64,000 nucleotides of DNA from Peristeroidobacter soli (GTDB taxonomy: Bacteria; Pseudomonadota; Gammaproteobacteria; Steroidobacterales; Steroidobacteraceae): assembly GCF_004138485.1 (NCBI RefSeq), contig NZ_RYEV01000006.1:558001-622000 (forward strand), in the 5' to 3' direction. Each line of letters starts with the position of its first letter. Within the stretch, counting starts at the first letter, position 1. The notes under the pieces are model-generated. The model saw nothing but the letters and a program-made list of their open reading frames with translations. It was not told where the DNA came from and did not search any database. Shown here one piece after another: positions 1 through 9,250 of this stretch. The position numbers were made by a program, and so were the translations under genes.

Positions 1-72
1 AACGTTTTGTGAAGCCGTGCTCGCGAGGATACAGGTGGATGCGATCAACATCCGCAGGGGAAGCTTGTTCAT
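1..72 (-). CDS. N-terminus of an exported protein (partial, cut by window edge)
   Basis: An open frame on the minus strand starts with ATG at 72-70 and runs off the left edge after 24 codons. It reads MNKLPLRMLIASTCILASTA and then SQNV: a basic n-region, a hydrophobic core and a small-residue end, which is a classic Sec signal peptide. A purine-rich GAGAAC lies a few bases upstream as a weak ribosome-binding site. The body is outside the window, so no function can be given; an outer-membrane or periplasmic protein is likely. It is short enough that chance cannot be excluded. Confidence 0.55.
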   Translation of the reverse strand, partial: MNKLPLRMLIASTCILASTASQNV

Positions 73-173
73 GAATGTTCTCTATTCCCGATGAATGGCC
101 AGTTCGACCGATCATCCTGCCGAAGCTCTCACGGGGGAATTAATGGCTGCGACGTTGTGAATTAAGGTCATGC

Positions 174-1124
174 TTAACGTGCGCGCGGCGAGCGTGGCGT
201 GCCGCGCTTTGATTTGAGTGATATTCGCCACGGCACCGGATCGAGCGCAGCGCGCAGATCGGCAAGGAATGTGCTCGTGCGCGCGGCGCGGCCGGTGCGC
301 GCCGTCGTCAGTGCAACGATGTCGGCTGCGGGCAGGCGATAACCACTGAGCAGCCGTACCAGCTTGTCGGATTGCAGATCGTCGGCCACATCCCATTCGG
401 AACGCATGATGATGCCGTGCCCCGCGATCGCCCATTCGCGCGCGACGTCGCCATCGTTGCTGGTCATCCGGGGATGAACTCGCACTGACGTCGTGGCGCG
501 GCGCGCGTTGGAGAACTTCCAGAGAGTGACATCCTCGTCGTTCTCGCGCAGGACGATCGCCTCGTGCGATTCGAGCTCCTCCGGCGTGAGCGGTTCGCGA
601 TGGCGTTCGAGATAGGTGGGGGCGGCGCAAAGCACGCGGTCGTTCGGTGCCAGCCGATGGACGATCAGCGATGAGTCGCGCAGCTCGCCGACGTGAATCA
701 ATATGTCCCAGCGATCTTCGCTGATGCCGGCGGGATTCTCGGACAGCATCAGACTCAGATTCACTGCTGGATGCCGGCTGCTGAAGGCAGCCACGACCGG
801 TGCGACGAAACGACGTCCAAAGCCGAACGGGGCGACCACCCGCAGATTGCCCGCGACGGTGCCGCGACGCGCATTCAACGTCTCGGCCAGCGCTTCCAGG
901 TCGGCGAGGATCTGGAAGCCCTTCGCCGCCAGCAACTCGCCTTCGTCGGTCAGGCGCAGGTGCCGGGTGGAGCGGTCGACGATACGAACTTGCAGCTTGA
1001 GCTCGAGCTGCCGCAGCCTTTGGGTGACGGCGGGCGGCGTGACGTCGAGCTGGCGGGCCGCCGCCGCCAGCGATGGCGAGGTGGCGATGACCGAAAAGAA
1101 ACGCAGCTCCTCAGCGCTGATCAT
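174..1124 (-). CDS. LysR-family transcriptional regulator
   Basis: The 316-residue product has the LysR layout. An N-terminal winged helix-turn-helix (about residues 3-60: 'FFSVIATSPSLAAAARQL', then 'TPPAVTQRLRQLE') is followed by a LysR-substrate domain from about residue 88 ('GNLRVVAPFGFGRRFVAP'). The ATG at 1124 was preferred over an in-frame GTG at 1154, because LysR proteins normally start only a few residues before this helix and AAGGCGG precedes it. It is divergent from the HAD hydrolase at 1218, the usual arrangement for a LysR regulator and its target. The effector is unknown. The call is firm at family level only. Confidence 0.9.
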   Translation of the reverse strand: MISAEELRFFSVIATSPSLAAAARQLDVTPPAVTQRLRQLELKLQVRIVDRSTRHLRLTDEGELLAAKGFQILADLEALAETLNARRGTVAGNLRVVAPFGFGRRFVAPVVAAFSSRHPAVNLSLMLSENPAGISEDRWDILIHVGELRDSSLIVHRLAPNDRVLCAAPTYLERHREPLTPEELESHEAIVLRENDEDVTLWKFSNARRATTSVRVHPRMTSNDGDVAREWAIAGHGIIMRSEWDVADDLQSDKLVRLLSGYRLPAADIVALTTARTGRAARTSTFLADLRAALDPVPWRISLKSKRGTPRSPRAR

Positions 1125-1217
1125 TAACGGCCGCCTTAACTGTGTAGGTGCCACGAACTGATTGTCGCCGTGCGGCCCCCGCCCGATGATGCGCGGAATG
1201 TCTCAAGGGGATACGAA

Positions 1218-1844
1218 TTGAAGAAGTACGACGCGGTCGCTTTCGATCTGCTGACAGCGCTGCTCGATTCATGGACGTTGTGGGAATCCGTTGCCGGCAG
1301 TCGGGACAAAGCGATGTCATGGCGAGCGGCCTATCTGCAATCCACGTATGGAGCCGGTGCTTATCGTCCTTACGAAGCACTGGTTGCTGAGTCCGCCGCG
1401 CAAGTGGGTCTGCCCGTGGCGCTCGCCGACGAGTTGGTCGCACGCTGGGACGAGCTCACTGCGTGGCCGGGTGTCACTGAGGGTCTGCGTGCGATGAGCG
1501 CGCATTACCGATTGGCAATCGTGACCAACTGTTCGGAACGACTCGCACAGCGGGCCGCCGCGCGAGCCGGCGTCTTCAGTGCGATCGTGTCGGCCGAACG
1601 CGCGGGTTTCTACAAACCTCACGAGCGGCCTTATCGATTGATGCTCGAAGAGCTCGGCACATTGCCACAGCGGACGCTGTTCGTTGCGGGCTCGCCGTTC
1701 GATCTGCTCGGCGCGACTCGCGTGGGCATGCCGGTGTTCTGGCACAACCATGTGGGACTGCCGTGTCCGGCTGATCTGCCGCGCCCGGTTGCCGAAAGCC
1801 GTGACTTCTCGGCGTTGAGTGAACTGCTGAGTCACGATGCCTGA
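1218..1844 (+). CDS. HAD-superfamily hydrolase, haloacid dehalogenase type II-like
   Basis: The protein of about 208 aa carries the four HAD motifs: nucleophile motif 'AFDLLTALLDS' near the N-terminus, motif II 'IVTNCSE', the motif III lysine in 'YKPHERPYRLML', and the acidic motif 'AGSPFDLLGATRVGM'. The single Asp in motif I (no DxD) and the SPFDLLGA form resemble L-2-haloacid dehalogenases more than phosphatases. I chose the TTG start at 1218 because AAGGGG sits 7 bases upstream. A GTG at 1170 is in frame but adds 16 unlikely residues and would eat into the divergent promoter. Its substrate is unknown. Its 3' end overlaps the convergent MFS gene by 13 bases. Confidence 0.8.
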   Translation: MKKYDAVAFDLLTALLDSWTLWESVAGSRDKAMSWRAAYLQSTYGAGAYRPYEALVAESAAQVGLPVALADELVARWDELTAWPGVTEGLRAMSAHYRLAIVTNCSERLAQRAAARAGVFSAIVSAERAGFYKPHERPYRLMLEELGTLPQRTLFVAGSPFDLLGATRVGMPVFWHNHVGLPCPADLPRPVAESRDFSALSELLSHDA

Positions 1845-3124
1845 TTGCGCGCTATCGCGGCGGCAGCCATGTCGGCGCGCACGTGCTTGATTGCCAGGGA
1901 CAGATGCAGAAACAGCATCACGCCGAGCAACTTCACTAGAAACATCGAGTAGGTCAGTGACTGCTCGCCCAGCGACGGGGCGAGCGTGTCGCTGAAGATG
2001 CCGATGAGCAGAGGTCCGCCACCCGCGCCGAACAGGGTCAGCGTGACCAGAAACACGGACGATGCAAAGGCGCGCAGATGGGGTGGCACCGAGTTCTGCA
2101 CCAGCGCATACAGCGGACCGCTGGGCATCGAGCCGAACATGATGGCCGCGACATGCGCGGCGAAGGCCACGGTGACATTGGGAGCGAACAGCACCAGCGA
2201 GATCGCCGGAAACGTCAGCAGGAAGGTCACCATGCAGAAGCCGACGAGCCGCGCCGGATCCTTCGCCGCCAGCCAGTTGCCAAACGCACCCCCGAGCAGC
2301 AGTCCCAGCAGCGCGCCCAGCCCGTAGCCGCCGCCGAAAATGCTCGCTGCCGCGTCCGGCGCCAGGCCGAATTGCCGGTGATAGAACGTCGGCATCCACT
2401 GGCTCAGCCCGTAGACGGCAAAGGAAGCCCAGGCGAATCCCAGCACGATGTGCACGAAGGATCGCGATTCCAGCAGCGTACGCAGGCCGGCTCGCCAGGA
2501 AACATCGGCGGGAAGCGCGGGTTCCATCGCCGTTACCGGCAGCGGCGCGTCACGGTCGCGGATCGTGAACCATTGAACCGCGGCTAGAACGATGCCGGGG
2601 ATGGCGACCGCGTAGAAGGCGGCACGCCAGCCGTAATGTGTGGCGATCCAACCGCCTGCGATCAGCGGCAGAGCGCCGCCGGCATAGTCTCCGGCCGTGT
2701 GAATCGCCAGCGCGCCTGAGCGGCGTTCCGGCGGGAAATGATCGCTGATCAGTGCCTGGCCAACCGGCCAGACGCCGGCGGGGCCGATGCCCGCCGCGAA
2801 ACGTGCCACGGCGAACGTCCAGAATTTGGTGCACGCGCCGATCAGCGCGACCGACGCGCTCCAGAGCAGCAGACAAAAGGCGATCACGCGGGATTTGCCG
2901 TGCCGGTCAGCGACCCGCGCGATCACTGCTGCCAGCAGCGCATACGACAGGGCGGAGCCATAGCCGGTGAGCAATCCCAGCTGTGTGTCCGAAAAGCCGA
3001 ACTCATCCTTCAGTAGTGGCAGGACGGCCGCCAGCACCGCGCGGTCGGCCCCCGCGACGGCATTGCCTATCGCGAGCACGATGAGTACGTACCAGCGGGA
3101 TGCTGCTGTGGCAGTGGTTGGCAT
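1832..3124 (-). CDS. MFS transporter
   Basis: A 430-residue, strongly hydrophobic protein with about 12 transmembrane segments. The cytoplasmic loop between helices 2 and 3 has the MFS signature form 'RVADRHGKSRVI', and the first helix contains 'GNAVAGADRAVLAAVLPLL', as in spinster-like or organic-anion MFS carriers. The gene is divergent from the GntR regulator, with a 26-bp palindrome between them, so it is probably under that regulator. It may import or export a product of the S9/M17 peptidase operon on the other side. The substrate cannot be read from sequence. Confidence 0.9.
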   Translation of the reverse strand: MPTTATAASRWYVLIVLAIGNAVAGADRAVLAAVLPLLKDEFGFSDTQLGLLTGYGSALSYALLAAVIARVADRHGKSRVIAFCLLLWSASVALIGACTKFWTFAVARFAAGIGPAGVWPVGQALISDHFPPERRSGALAIHTAGDYAGGALPLIAGGWIATHYGWRAAFYAVAIPGIVLAAVQWFTIRDRDAPLPVTAMEPALPADVSWRAGLRTLLESRSFVHIVLGFAWASFAVYGLSQWMPTFYHRQFGLAPDAAASIFGGGYGLGALLGLLLGGAFGNWLAAKDPARLVGFCMVTFLLTFPAISLVLFAPNVTVAFAAHVAAIMFGSMPSGPLYALVQNSVPPHLRAFASSVFLVTLTLFGAGGGPLLIGIFSDTLAPSLGEQSLTYSMFLVKLLGVMLFLHLSLAIKHVRADMAAAAIARNQAS

Positions 3125-3164
3125 CGGCGTCCGTCACGGGAGAGCGATGCGGCACTGTAGTGTG

Positions 3165-3190
3165 TTTGCAGGTTACATGTAAAATGCAAA
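3165..3190. promoter_or_regulatory. 26-bp palindromic operator, probably for the adjacent GntR regulator
   Basis: Outer arms TTTGCA (3165-3170) and TGCAAA (3185-3190) flank a perfect 10-bp palindrome TTACATGTAA (3173-3182). Only the two linker pairs (GG against AA) fail to match. It lies between the divergent MFS gene (start 3124) and the GntR gene (start 3223), where an autoregulatory FCD-type GntR operator is expected. Confidence 0.7.
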
Positions 3191-3222
3191 TACTTGAGGA
3201 CACCCCTCTGAGGAGAACGCTG

Positions 3223-3918
3223 ATGGATCTGCCAGGCCTGCAACCGGTTGGACGCATCGTGGATTCGGTACGCGCCACGTTGCGCGCGGCAATTCTCGAC
3301 GGCAGCTTGCCCGCCGGCTCGCCGCTGAGCGTTCCTGAGCTGTCGCGGCGGCTGCAGGTGTCGCGCAGTCCGGTGCGGGAAGCCTTGTTGCAAATGGTGG
3401 CGGATGGCCTGGCGGTGGAGCGGCCACGCCGCGGCGTGGTGGTCGCCAGTGTCGCGCCTGACGATCTGCTGCAAATTCACGAAATCCGTGAAGCGCTGGA
3501 GGCCCTGTGCGCCCGTCTGTGCGCTACGCGCATCGACAAACAAGGGCTGAAGCAGCTGAGCGACATCCTGGAGCGGCAGAGCGAGTGCGTACGTCGCGAC
3601 GACGCCGATGGCTATTTCGATACGAATGCGCAGTTCCACGCCACGATTGCGAGCTATTCGGGCAATCCGCGGCTGCAGGGCATTCTCGAGGGGCTCGCGG
3701 TCCAGATGCAGATGGGGCTGCGGGAGGTCGCAAGTCGGCCGGATCAGCAGCGGCTCGGACTGCTGGAACATCAACGGGTCTTGCAGGCGCTGCGCTCGGG
3801 GGCCGCCGAGCGGGCCGAAAAGCTCATGAGCAGCCACATCAGCGATACCAAGGAACGACTGATGCAGCGGCTGCGGGAACCCGTGAAGGCGCCGAAGCGC
3901 CGCAAATCCGCTCGATGA
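3223..3918 (+). CDS. GntR-family regulator, FCD subfamily
   Basis: A 231-aa regulator. The N-terminal winged helix covers about residues 10-75 ('LRAAILDGSLPAGSPLSV', 'ELSRRLQVSRSPVREALL', 'VERPRRGVVVA'), and an all-helical FCD ligand domain follows (about 85-220). The start ATG at 3223 has AGGAG at 3211-3215; an upstream ATG at 3184 is in frame but lies inside the palindromic operator. FCD regulators usually bind small carboxylates or amino-acid derivatives. The peptidase genes directly downstream (28-base gap to the next start) and the divergent MFS gene are the likely targets. Confidence 0.9.
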   Translation: MDLPGLQPVGRIVDSVRATLRAAILDGSLPAGSPLSVPELSRRLQVSRSPVREALLQMVADGLAVERPRRGVVVASVAPDDLLQIHEIREALEALCARLCATRIDKQGLKQLSDILERQSECVRRDDADGYFDTNAQFHATIASYSGNPRLQGILEGLAVQMQMGLREVASRPDQQRLGLLEHQRVLQALRSGAAERAEKLMSSHISDTKERLMQRLREPVKAPKRRKSAR

Positions 3919-3946
3919 TCGACGCCGACCTACCGGAAGCACTGCT

Positions 3947-6013
3947 GTGAACGCGATACCCGAAGTCAGGCAGGAGCACGGCTCCCGTCTTCAACCCGCC
4001 GATTTTTTCGAGATGATCCACGCCGTCGGTCCGCAGATCTCGGCGGACGGACAACGCGTGGCTTACGTGCAGTATCGAGCCGATGCATCGCGCGATGTCT
4101 ATGAATGCACGGTCTGGGTCGTGACCGTGAGCTCGCGGCGGCAGATTTGTCTGGGCGAGGGAACTGCACCCCGCTGGTCGTCCGATGGGACGCGGCTTGC
4201 CTTTCTTCGCCATGACGGCTCGGCACAGCAGATATTTCTTTGGGACGCGCATGACGAGCAGGTTTCTCAACTCACGCACGCGCGCGAATCCTGCAGCGGC
4301 ATTGCCTGGTCGCCGGATGGATCGCAGATCGCTTGCGTCAAGCGGGTGCCGGAGATTGTCGAGACGCCGGCGCCCCCTGAGTGGGCCACGCTGCGCAATG
4401 AGCATTGGGCCGCGCCGGGGGTCTACAGCGAACGTCTGATCCGGGGCGTCGAAGGCGTAGCAAACGATTTGCCGTCGGGCACGTATCAGGTGTTTCTGGC
4501 CGATGTGTCGTCGGGCCACCTGACCCAACTCACGCACGGCACATTCGATCACGGCGGACCGCTCGCATCCACCGTCAAGGTGACCCGCTACGGTGCGATC
4601 TCCTGGGCACCAGACGGCGCCAGCATCGTGATGTCTCTGAATCGCACCGAGGCCGCCGCCGGAGCGCACGATCCGCACACGGCGATAGCGTGCGACGTTT
4701 ACGAATATCGGATTGCGACCGGTGAGGTGCGTCGCTTGACCCGCTTCAATGGCGTGGCGAGCAACGCTGCCGTCTCGCCGGATGGCCGCTGGATCGCCTT
4801 CGTGGGATTCAGGAACCGGCGCCGTGCGTTTCATACCAACGTGGTCTACGTGCTGAATCGTGACGGCGGCGAGCTGCGCGCGCTGGCCCACGTGCAGGAC
4901 ATGGAAGTTCATTCGGATTTTCAGTGGCTGCCGGACAGTAGTGGATTGCTCGTCCTCTATCCGCATCACGGTGCCGGATGCATGGCGCGGGTGGGGCTCG
5001 ATGGGGCATGGCGGACCGTGAGCCGCGATGTCGGCGGCTCGACTGGCAGCGGCTACGTGATGTGGGACAAGGCCGTGTCAGTCTCGCGAGATGGCGTGGT
5101 GGCGTTCTCTGTGGCGAGCAAGGAGGGGCCGGATGAAGTTGCGGTTGCAACGATGGCGACCGGCGAAACCCGTCGCATCACTCACAACAACGAAGCACTG
5201 CTGCGCCGACGTGAGATCGGACGCGTCGAGGAGCTCTGGTTCACCAGCAGCGCCGGGCAGCGGCGCATCCAGTCGTGGCTGGTGTGCCCGCCGGACTTCA
5301 ACCCGCGCTTGAAATATCCGCTGGTGCTGTGGATTCATGGCGGGCCGTATCTGTCGTGGGGGCCGCATTTCACCACCACTGCGCAACTGCTGGCGGCGCG
5401 GGGCTATCTGGTGTTGATGGTCAATCCGCGCGGTTCGCTGGGCTACGGTGAGGAATTCACTCAGCTCATTCATCACGCCTTTCCTGGCGATGATTACTTC
5501 GATCTGGTTGAAGCGGTCGATGCTGTGATTGGTCGCGGACACGTCGACACGGGCCGGTTGTATGTCTGCGGTGAGTCCGGAGGAGGCGTGCTGACGAGCT
5601 GGCTGATCGGCCGTACTCAGCGCTTCGCAGCGGCCGCCATGCTTTATCCCATTACCGACTGGACCAGCATGGCCTTGACCGTGGATCGGCCGGACTACTA
5701 TCCGTACTACTGGTTGCCGGCGCCGCCCTGGGAAGCCGGCATGCTCGAGCATTACTGGCGTCGCTCGCCGCTATCGCTGGTCGGCAATGTCTCAACGCCG
5801 ACGATCCTGTTATGCGGTGAACGGGATCGAAGAACACCCATCGCGCAAGCGGAGATGTATTTCACCGCGCTGAAGCTGCGAGGGATTGCCACAGCGCTGG
5901 TTCGCTTCCCGGATGAAAATCACGGGCTGCAGTGTCATCCGAGTCATTATCTGGAATCGATCGACCATATGGACACGTGGTTCCGTCGCTTTCCGGGGAG
6001 CCCGGCGCCATGA
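3947..6013 (+). CDS. S9-family serine peptidase (acylaminoacyl peptidase / dipeptidyl peptidase type)
   Basis: A 688-aa protein with a beta-propeller-like N-terminal part (about 15-410, with repeats such as 'ISWAPDG' and 'AAVSPDGRWIAFVGF') and a C-terminal alpha/beta-hydrolase domain (about 440-688). The catalytic triad is visible: Ser544 in GESGGG, Asp627 in GERDRRTP and His659 in ENHGL. 'LWIHGGPY' is the oxyanion region. No signal peptide is seen, so it is probably cytoplasmic and trims short peptides. The GTG start at 3947 follows GGAAG. It overlaps the M17 gene by ATGA, so both peptidases are likely translated together. Confidence 0.92.
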   Translation: MNAIPEVRQEHGSRLQPADFFEMIHAVGPQISADGQRVAYVQYRADASRDVYECTVWVVTVSSRRQICLGEGTAPRWSSDGTRLAFLRHDGSAQQIFLWDAHDEQVSQLTHARESCSGIAWSPDGSQIACVKRVPEIVETPAPPEWATLRNEHWAAPGVYSERLIRGVEGVANDLPSGTYQVFLADVSSGHLTQLTHGTFDHGGPLASTVKVTRYGAISWAPDGASIVMSLNRTEAAAGAHDPHTAIACDVYEYRIATGEVRRLTRFNGVASNAAVSPDGRWIAFVGFRNRRRAFHTNVVYVLNRDGGELRALAHVQDMEVHSDFQWLPDSSGLLVLYPHHGAGCMARVGLDGAWRTVSRDVGGSTGSGYVMWDKAVSVSRDGVVAFSVASKEGPDEVAVATMATGETRRITHNNEALLRRREIGRVEELWFTSSAGQRRIQSWLVCPPDFNPRLKYPLVLWIHGGPYLSWGPHFTTTAQLLAARGYLVLMVNPRGSLGYGEEFTQLIHHAFPGDDYFDLVEAVDAVIGRGHVDTGRLYVCGESGGGVLTSWLIGRTQRFAAAAMLYPITDWTSMALTVDRPDYYPYYWLPAPPWEAGMLEHYWRRSPLSLVGNVSTPTILLCGERDRRTPIAQAEMYFTALKLRGIATALVRFPDENHGLQCHPSHYLESIDHMDTWFRRFPGSPAP

Positions 6014-7386
6014 TTCCACTGCGGCTGATGTTCAAGGGCGAGCAAGTCCAGGGGGCGCCGTTGCTCGATGAGACCTCGCGCGTCTGTATGAAGGTGAATG
6101 GATTCACCGGCGATCGCGGCCAGGTACTGCGTGTGCCGGATGATCGGGGCGGCATCGCTACAGTGATTGCGGGGCTGGGAACAGCCGAGCGATTCGATCC
6201 GCTGGACCTTGCGCAGCTGTCAGCGACTTTGCCTTCGGGCACTTACCTGCTCGATGCGTTGCCGGGTGGCGCCGATGAGCGGCTGATACGATTCGCGTGG
6301 GCGCTGGGGACGTATCGTTTCGATCGATATCGTTCGTCAACGACGGCACGGCCGGCGCCGCAGCTGCGGATCGAGTCTTCGGATGCGCAGCAGGCGCAGC
6401 TCGCCGCTGTTACTTACAGTGGCTGCCAGCTTGCGCAGGACCTGATCAATACGCCGGCTGCCGATTGTGGCCCGGCGGAGTTTGAAGTCGCCGCGCGTGA
6501 AATGGCCGCGGCCCATGCGGCAACGATCCGAGTTGTCAGCGACCCACAGGAGCTGCAAGCGGGATTTCCGCTCGTGCATGCAGTGGGTCGCGCGTCGGAA
6601 CGTGCCCCGCGTGTGATCGATATGAGCTGGGGCGATGAAACCGATCCGCTGGTGACGCTGGTAGGCAAGGGCGTGTGCTTCGACACGGGCGGACTGGCGT
6701 TGAAGCCGCTCGATCGCATGCGGCACATGAAAAAAGATATGGGCGGTGCTGCCCACGTGCTGGCATTGGCGCACATGGTCATGTCGCTGCGACTACGACT
6801 GCGCTTGCGTGTGTTGTTGCCGATGGTGGATAACTCCATCGGCGAACGTGCCATTCATGTTGGCGACGTGATCAGGGCGCGCAATGGCACGACGGTGGAG
6901 ATTGCCCATCCCGATGCGGAAGGGCGTCTGGTGCTGGCGGATGCACTGGCAGCGGCCGCCGAAGAGCAGCCCGATCTGCTGGTCGACTTCGCGACGCTGA
7001 CCAGCGTGATGCGTTCGGTGATCGGGCCGGATATCGCCCCCTTCTTCAGTTCCGACGATGAACTGGCCGGACAGATCGAAGCGGCTGCGGCGCTCACCGC
7101 GGATCCGGTCTGGAGAGTGCCGTTGCATCCCGGCTATCGACGCTGGCTGGTGCCGGGGATTGCGGACCTGGCGAATCATCGCGCCGACCTGGCCGGCGGC
7201 GAGCCCATCTTCGCCGCGCTGTTCCTCGAACGCTTCATCGGCCAGGTCGCGCGCTGGATCCATTTCGATATTTTCGCCTGGTCCGGCGAGCACAAGCCGG
7301 GCCGTGCGCCCGGGGCGGTTGCGCAGGGCCTGCGGGCGATGCTGGAGGTGCTTCGTTTGCGGTATCCCGCCACGCCGCCGTCGTGA
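6010..7386 (+). CDS. M17 leucyl-aminopeptidase family protein
   Basis: A 458-aa protein with the di-metal M17 site: 'VGKGVCFDTGGLALKP' (Lys220, Asp225), 'MKKDMGGAA' (Asp243) and 'HPDAEGRLVLADAL' (Asp302, Glu304, Arg306). The usual NTDAEGR begins with His-Pro here. 'DLINTPAADCGP' is the conserved linker before the catalytic domain. It is shorter at the N-terminus than the roughly 500-aa hexameric PepA. The start ATG at 6010 overlaps the S9 stop (ATGA). It probably removes N-terminal residues from peptides produced or accepted by the S9 enzyme. Confidence 0.92.
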   Translation: MIPLRLMFKGEQVQGAPLLDETSRVCMKVNGFTGDRGQVLRVPDDRGGIATVIAGLGTAERFDPLDLAQLSATLPSGTYLLDALPGGADERLIRFAWALGTYRFDRYRSSTTARPAPQLRIESSDAQQAQLAAVTYSGCQLAQDLINTPAADCGPAEFEVAAREMAAAHAATIRVVSDPQELQAGFPLVHAVGRASERAPRVIDMSWGDETDPLVTLVGKGVCFDTGGLALKPLDRMRHMKKDMGGAAHVLALAHMVMSLRLRLRLRVLLPMVDNSIGERAIHVGDVIRARNGTTVEIAHPDAEGRLVLADALAAAAEEQPDLLVDFATLTSVMRSVIGPDIAPFFSSDDELAGQIEAAAALTADPVWRVPLHPGYRRWLVPGIADLANHRADLAGGEPIFAALFLERFIGQVARWIHFDIFAWSGEHKPGRAPGAVAQGLRAMLEVLRLRYPATPPS

Positions 7387-7461
7387 TCACTGGCCTGCGG
7401 CAAACAGACTCCGGCCCCGGCTCAATGCTGTTCGACAGAGTCTCGCTTGTATCATCGAGAC

Positions 7462-8994
7462 ATGATCGTCGTAACACGTTCCTTGCTGCGAGCGGCGGCG
7501 CTGCTGACTTGCGCGCTGTCCAGCAATGCTTCCCTGGCGGCCGCCGAGCCTGTCGCCACTCTGATTCGTAATGTCGTGATCCTGGATGGCAGCGGCGCTC
7601 CATCCTATCCGGGCGCGCTGCGCATCGCGGATGGGCGCATCGTCGAGGTCGGGCGGGCGTTGCAGGCCCGGCCCGGCGAACAGGTTCACGATGGCAATGG
7701 CCAAGTGCTGGCGCCGGGCTTCATCGATACTCACAGTCATCACGAACGCGGCTTGTTCAAGAAGCGCAGCGGCGACGAATTGCTGAGCCAGGGCGTTACC
7801 ACCATCGTCGTCGGGCAGGACGGCAGCTCGGAACTGCCGATCGGCAAGTTGTGGCGGACTCTGGAGCAGGCGCCGGTGGCGGTCAACGTGGCGTCCTATA
7901 CGGGCCACAACACGCTGCGCTCCACCGTGATCGGCAAGAACTATCGGCGCGTCTCCACGCCGCAGGAAATAACGAAGATGGCCGAGCTGCTCGCGGCCGA
8001 CATGCGCGACGGCTCTCTCGGTCTGTCCTCCGGCCTCGGCTATGATCCGGGCATCTACGCCGACATTGCCGAAGTGGTCGAGCTGGGCAAAGCGACCGCG
8101 CCCTATGGCGGGCGCTACATCAGTCACATCCGCAACGAGAACGTGACGTTGTGGAAATCGATCGACGAGTTGTTACGAGTCGGGCGCGAGGCGCGCATTC
8201 CCGTGCAACTGTCGCATGCGAAGCTGTCGATGGTGTCGCTGTGGGGGCAGGCACCGAAGCTGCTGGCCATGCTCGATGCGGCCCGTGCCGAAGGCATCGA
8301 TGCCACGCTAGATATCTATCCTTATGAGTACTGGCAGTCGACGATGACGGTGGCGCTGCCCGAGCGCGACTTCAACGATGTGACGGCCGCGCGGTGGGTG
8401 CTCGCCAACACGATCAAGCCCGACGGCATTCGCTTCACGACGTACGATGCGGACCGCTCCATCGTCGGCAAGACGCTCGCGCAGGTCGCCGCCGAGCGCA
8501 AGGCCGATCCCGCCGAGCTCTATCTGCAGCTGATTCGCGACGCGAAGGCGAAGGGGGCGAAGGAGACCATCATCGGCACCAGCATGAGCGGCGCTGACAT
8601 CGCGACCCTCATGCGCTGGTCACATGCAAACATCTGTTCGGACGGTGAGACCAATGGCTCACATCCGCGCGGCGCAGGATCGTATGCGCGCGTTCTTGGC
8701 AAGTACGTGCGGGAAGACCGCGTCCTGACGCTGGCGAGCGCCGTGAACAAGATGAGCGGCATGGCGGCCGATCACATGGGCTTCAAGGATCGCGGTTATC
8801 TGCGACCGGGCCTGGTGGCGGATCTGGTGTTGTTCGATCCCGCGACGATTCAGGATCGGGCCACGGTGGCGACGCCGAACCGCCTGGCGACGGGAGTCAG
8901 CCAGGTGTGGGTCAATGGCGAGGTGACGTGGAGCGCCGGTCGGCCGACCGGCAAGTATCCGGGCAGAGCGTTGCGACGCGCGGCGCGAGAGTGA
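7462..8994 (+). CDS. N-acyl-D-amino-acid deacylase (D-aminoacylase), exported
   Basis: A 510-aa amidohydrolase of the D-aminoacylase family. Residues 1-28 form a signal peptide ending near 'NASLAAAEP', so it is probably periplasmic. Metal-ligand regions include 'DTHSHHE' (His91, His93), 'GLSSGLGYDPG', 'YISHIRNE', 'VQLSHAKL' and 'SDGETNGSHPRG'. The C-terminal beta-sandwich ends in '...FDPATIQDRAT', typical of this family. The reaction is hydrolysis of N-acyl-D-amino acids or D-residue dipeptides. It lies 75 bases after the M17 gene and may belong to the same transcript. A TTG at 7447 is an alternative start. Confidence 0.9.
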   Translation: MIVVTRSLLRAAALLTCALSSNASLAAAEPVATLIRNVVILDGSGAPSYPGALRIADGRIVEVGRALQARPGEQVHDGNGQVLAPGFIDTHSHHERGLFKKRSGDELLSQGVTTIVVGQDGSSELPIGKLWRTLEQAPVAVNVASYTGHNTLRSTVIGKNYRRVSTPQEITKMAELLAADMRDGSLGLSSGLGYDPGIYADIAEVVELGKATAPYGGRYISHIRNENVTLWKSIDELLRVGREARIPVQLSHAKLSMVSLWGQAPKLLAMLDAARAEGIDATLDIYPYEYWQSTMTVALPERDFNDVTAARWVLANTIKPDGIRFTTYDADRSIVGKTLAQVAAERKADPAELYLQLIRDAKAKGAKETIIGTSMSGADIATLMRWSHANICSDGETNGSHPRGAGSYARVLGKYVREDRVLTLASAVNKMSGMAADHMGFKDRGYLRPGLVADLVLFDPATIQDRATVATPNRLATGVSQVWVNGEVTWSAGRPTGKYPGRALRRAARE

Positions 8995-9250
8995 GTCGGC
9001 GCCGGACGGCGATGGTGGCCCGCCACTCGGCCCCCGTTTGACCGGTCCAGTTCTCGGACCTGTGAACTCAGCCGCGTCGCGCGGCTCGAGCCGTTGCTAA
9101 GCTTTCGCGCAACACAAATAACAAGCTGGTTTGCTGCGAGTGTGTCCGTGATGGATTCATCAACGGCCTCATTACCACGCAAGGCCGCGGCGCGTGCAAT
9201 TACACCGTGGTCGCGGGCGGCGAGCGGACGACAGGTCACTGACACATCGG
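8995..9250. other. 256-base intergenic region before the DUF5916 gene
   Basis: I find no credible gene here. It holds one perfect 7-bp stem-loop (AGCCGCG at 9070-9076, loop TCG, CGCGGCT at 9080-9086) without a T-tract. The promoter of the following gene should lie in this stretch; no clear -35/-10 pair stands out. Confidence 0.5.
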
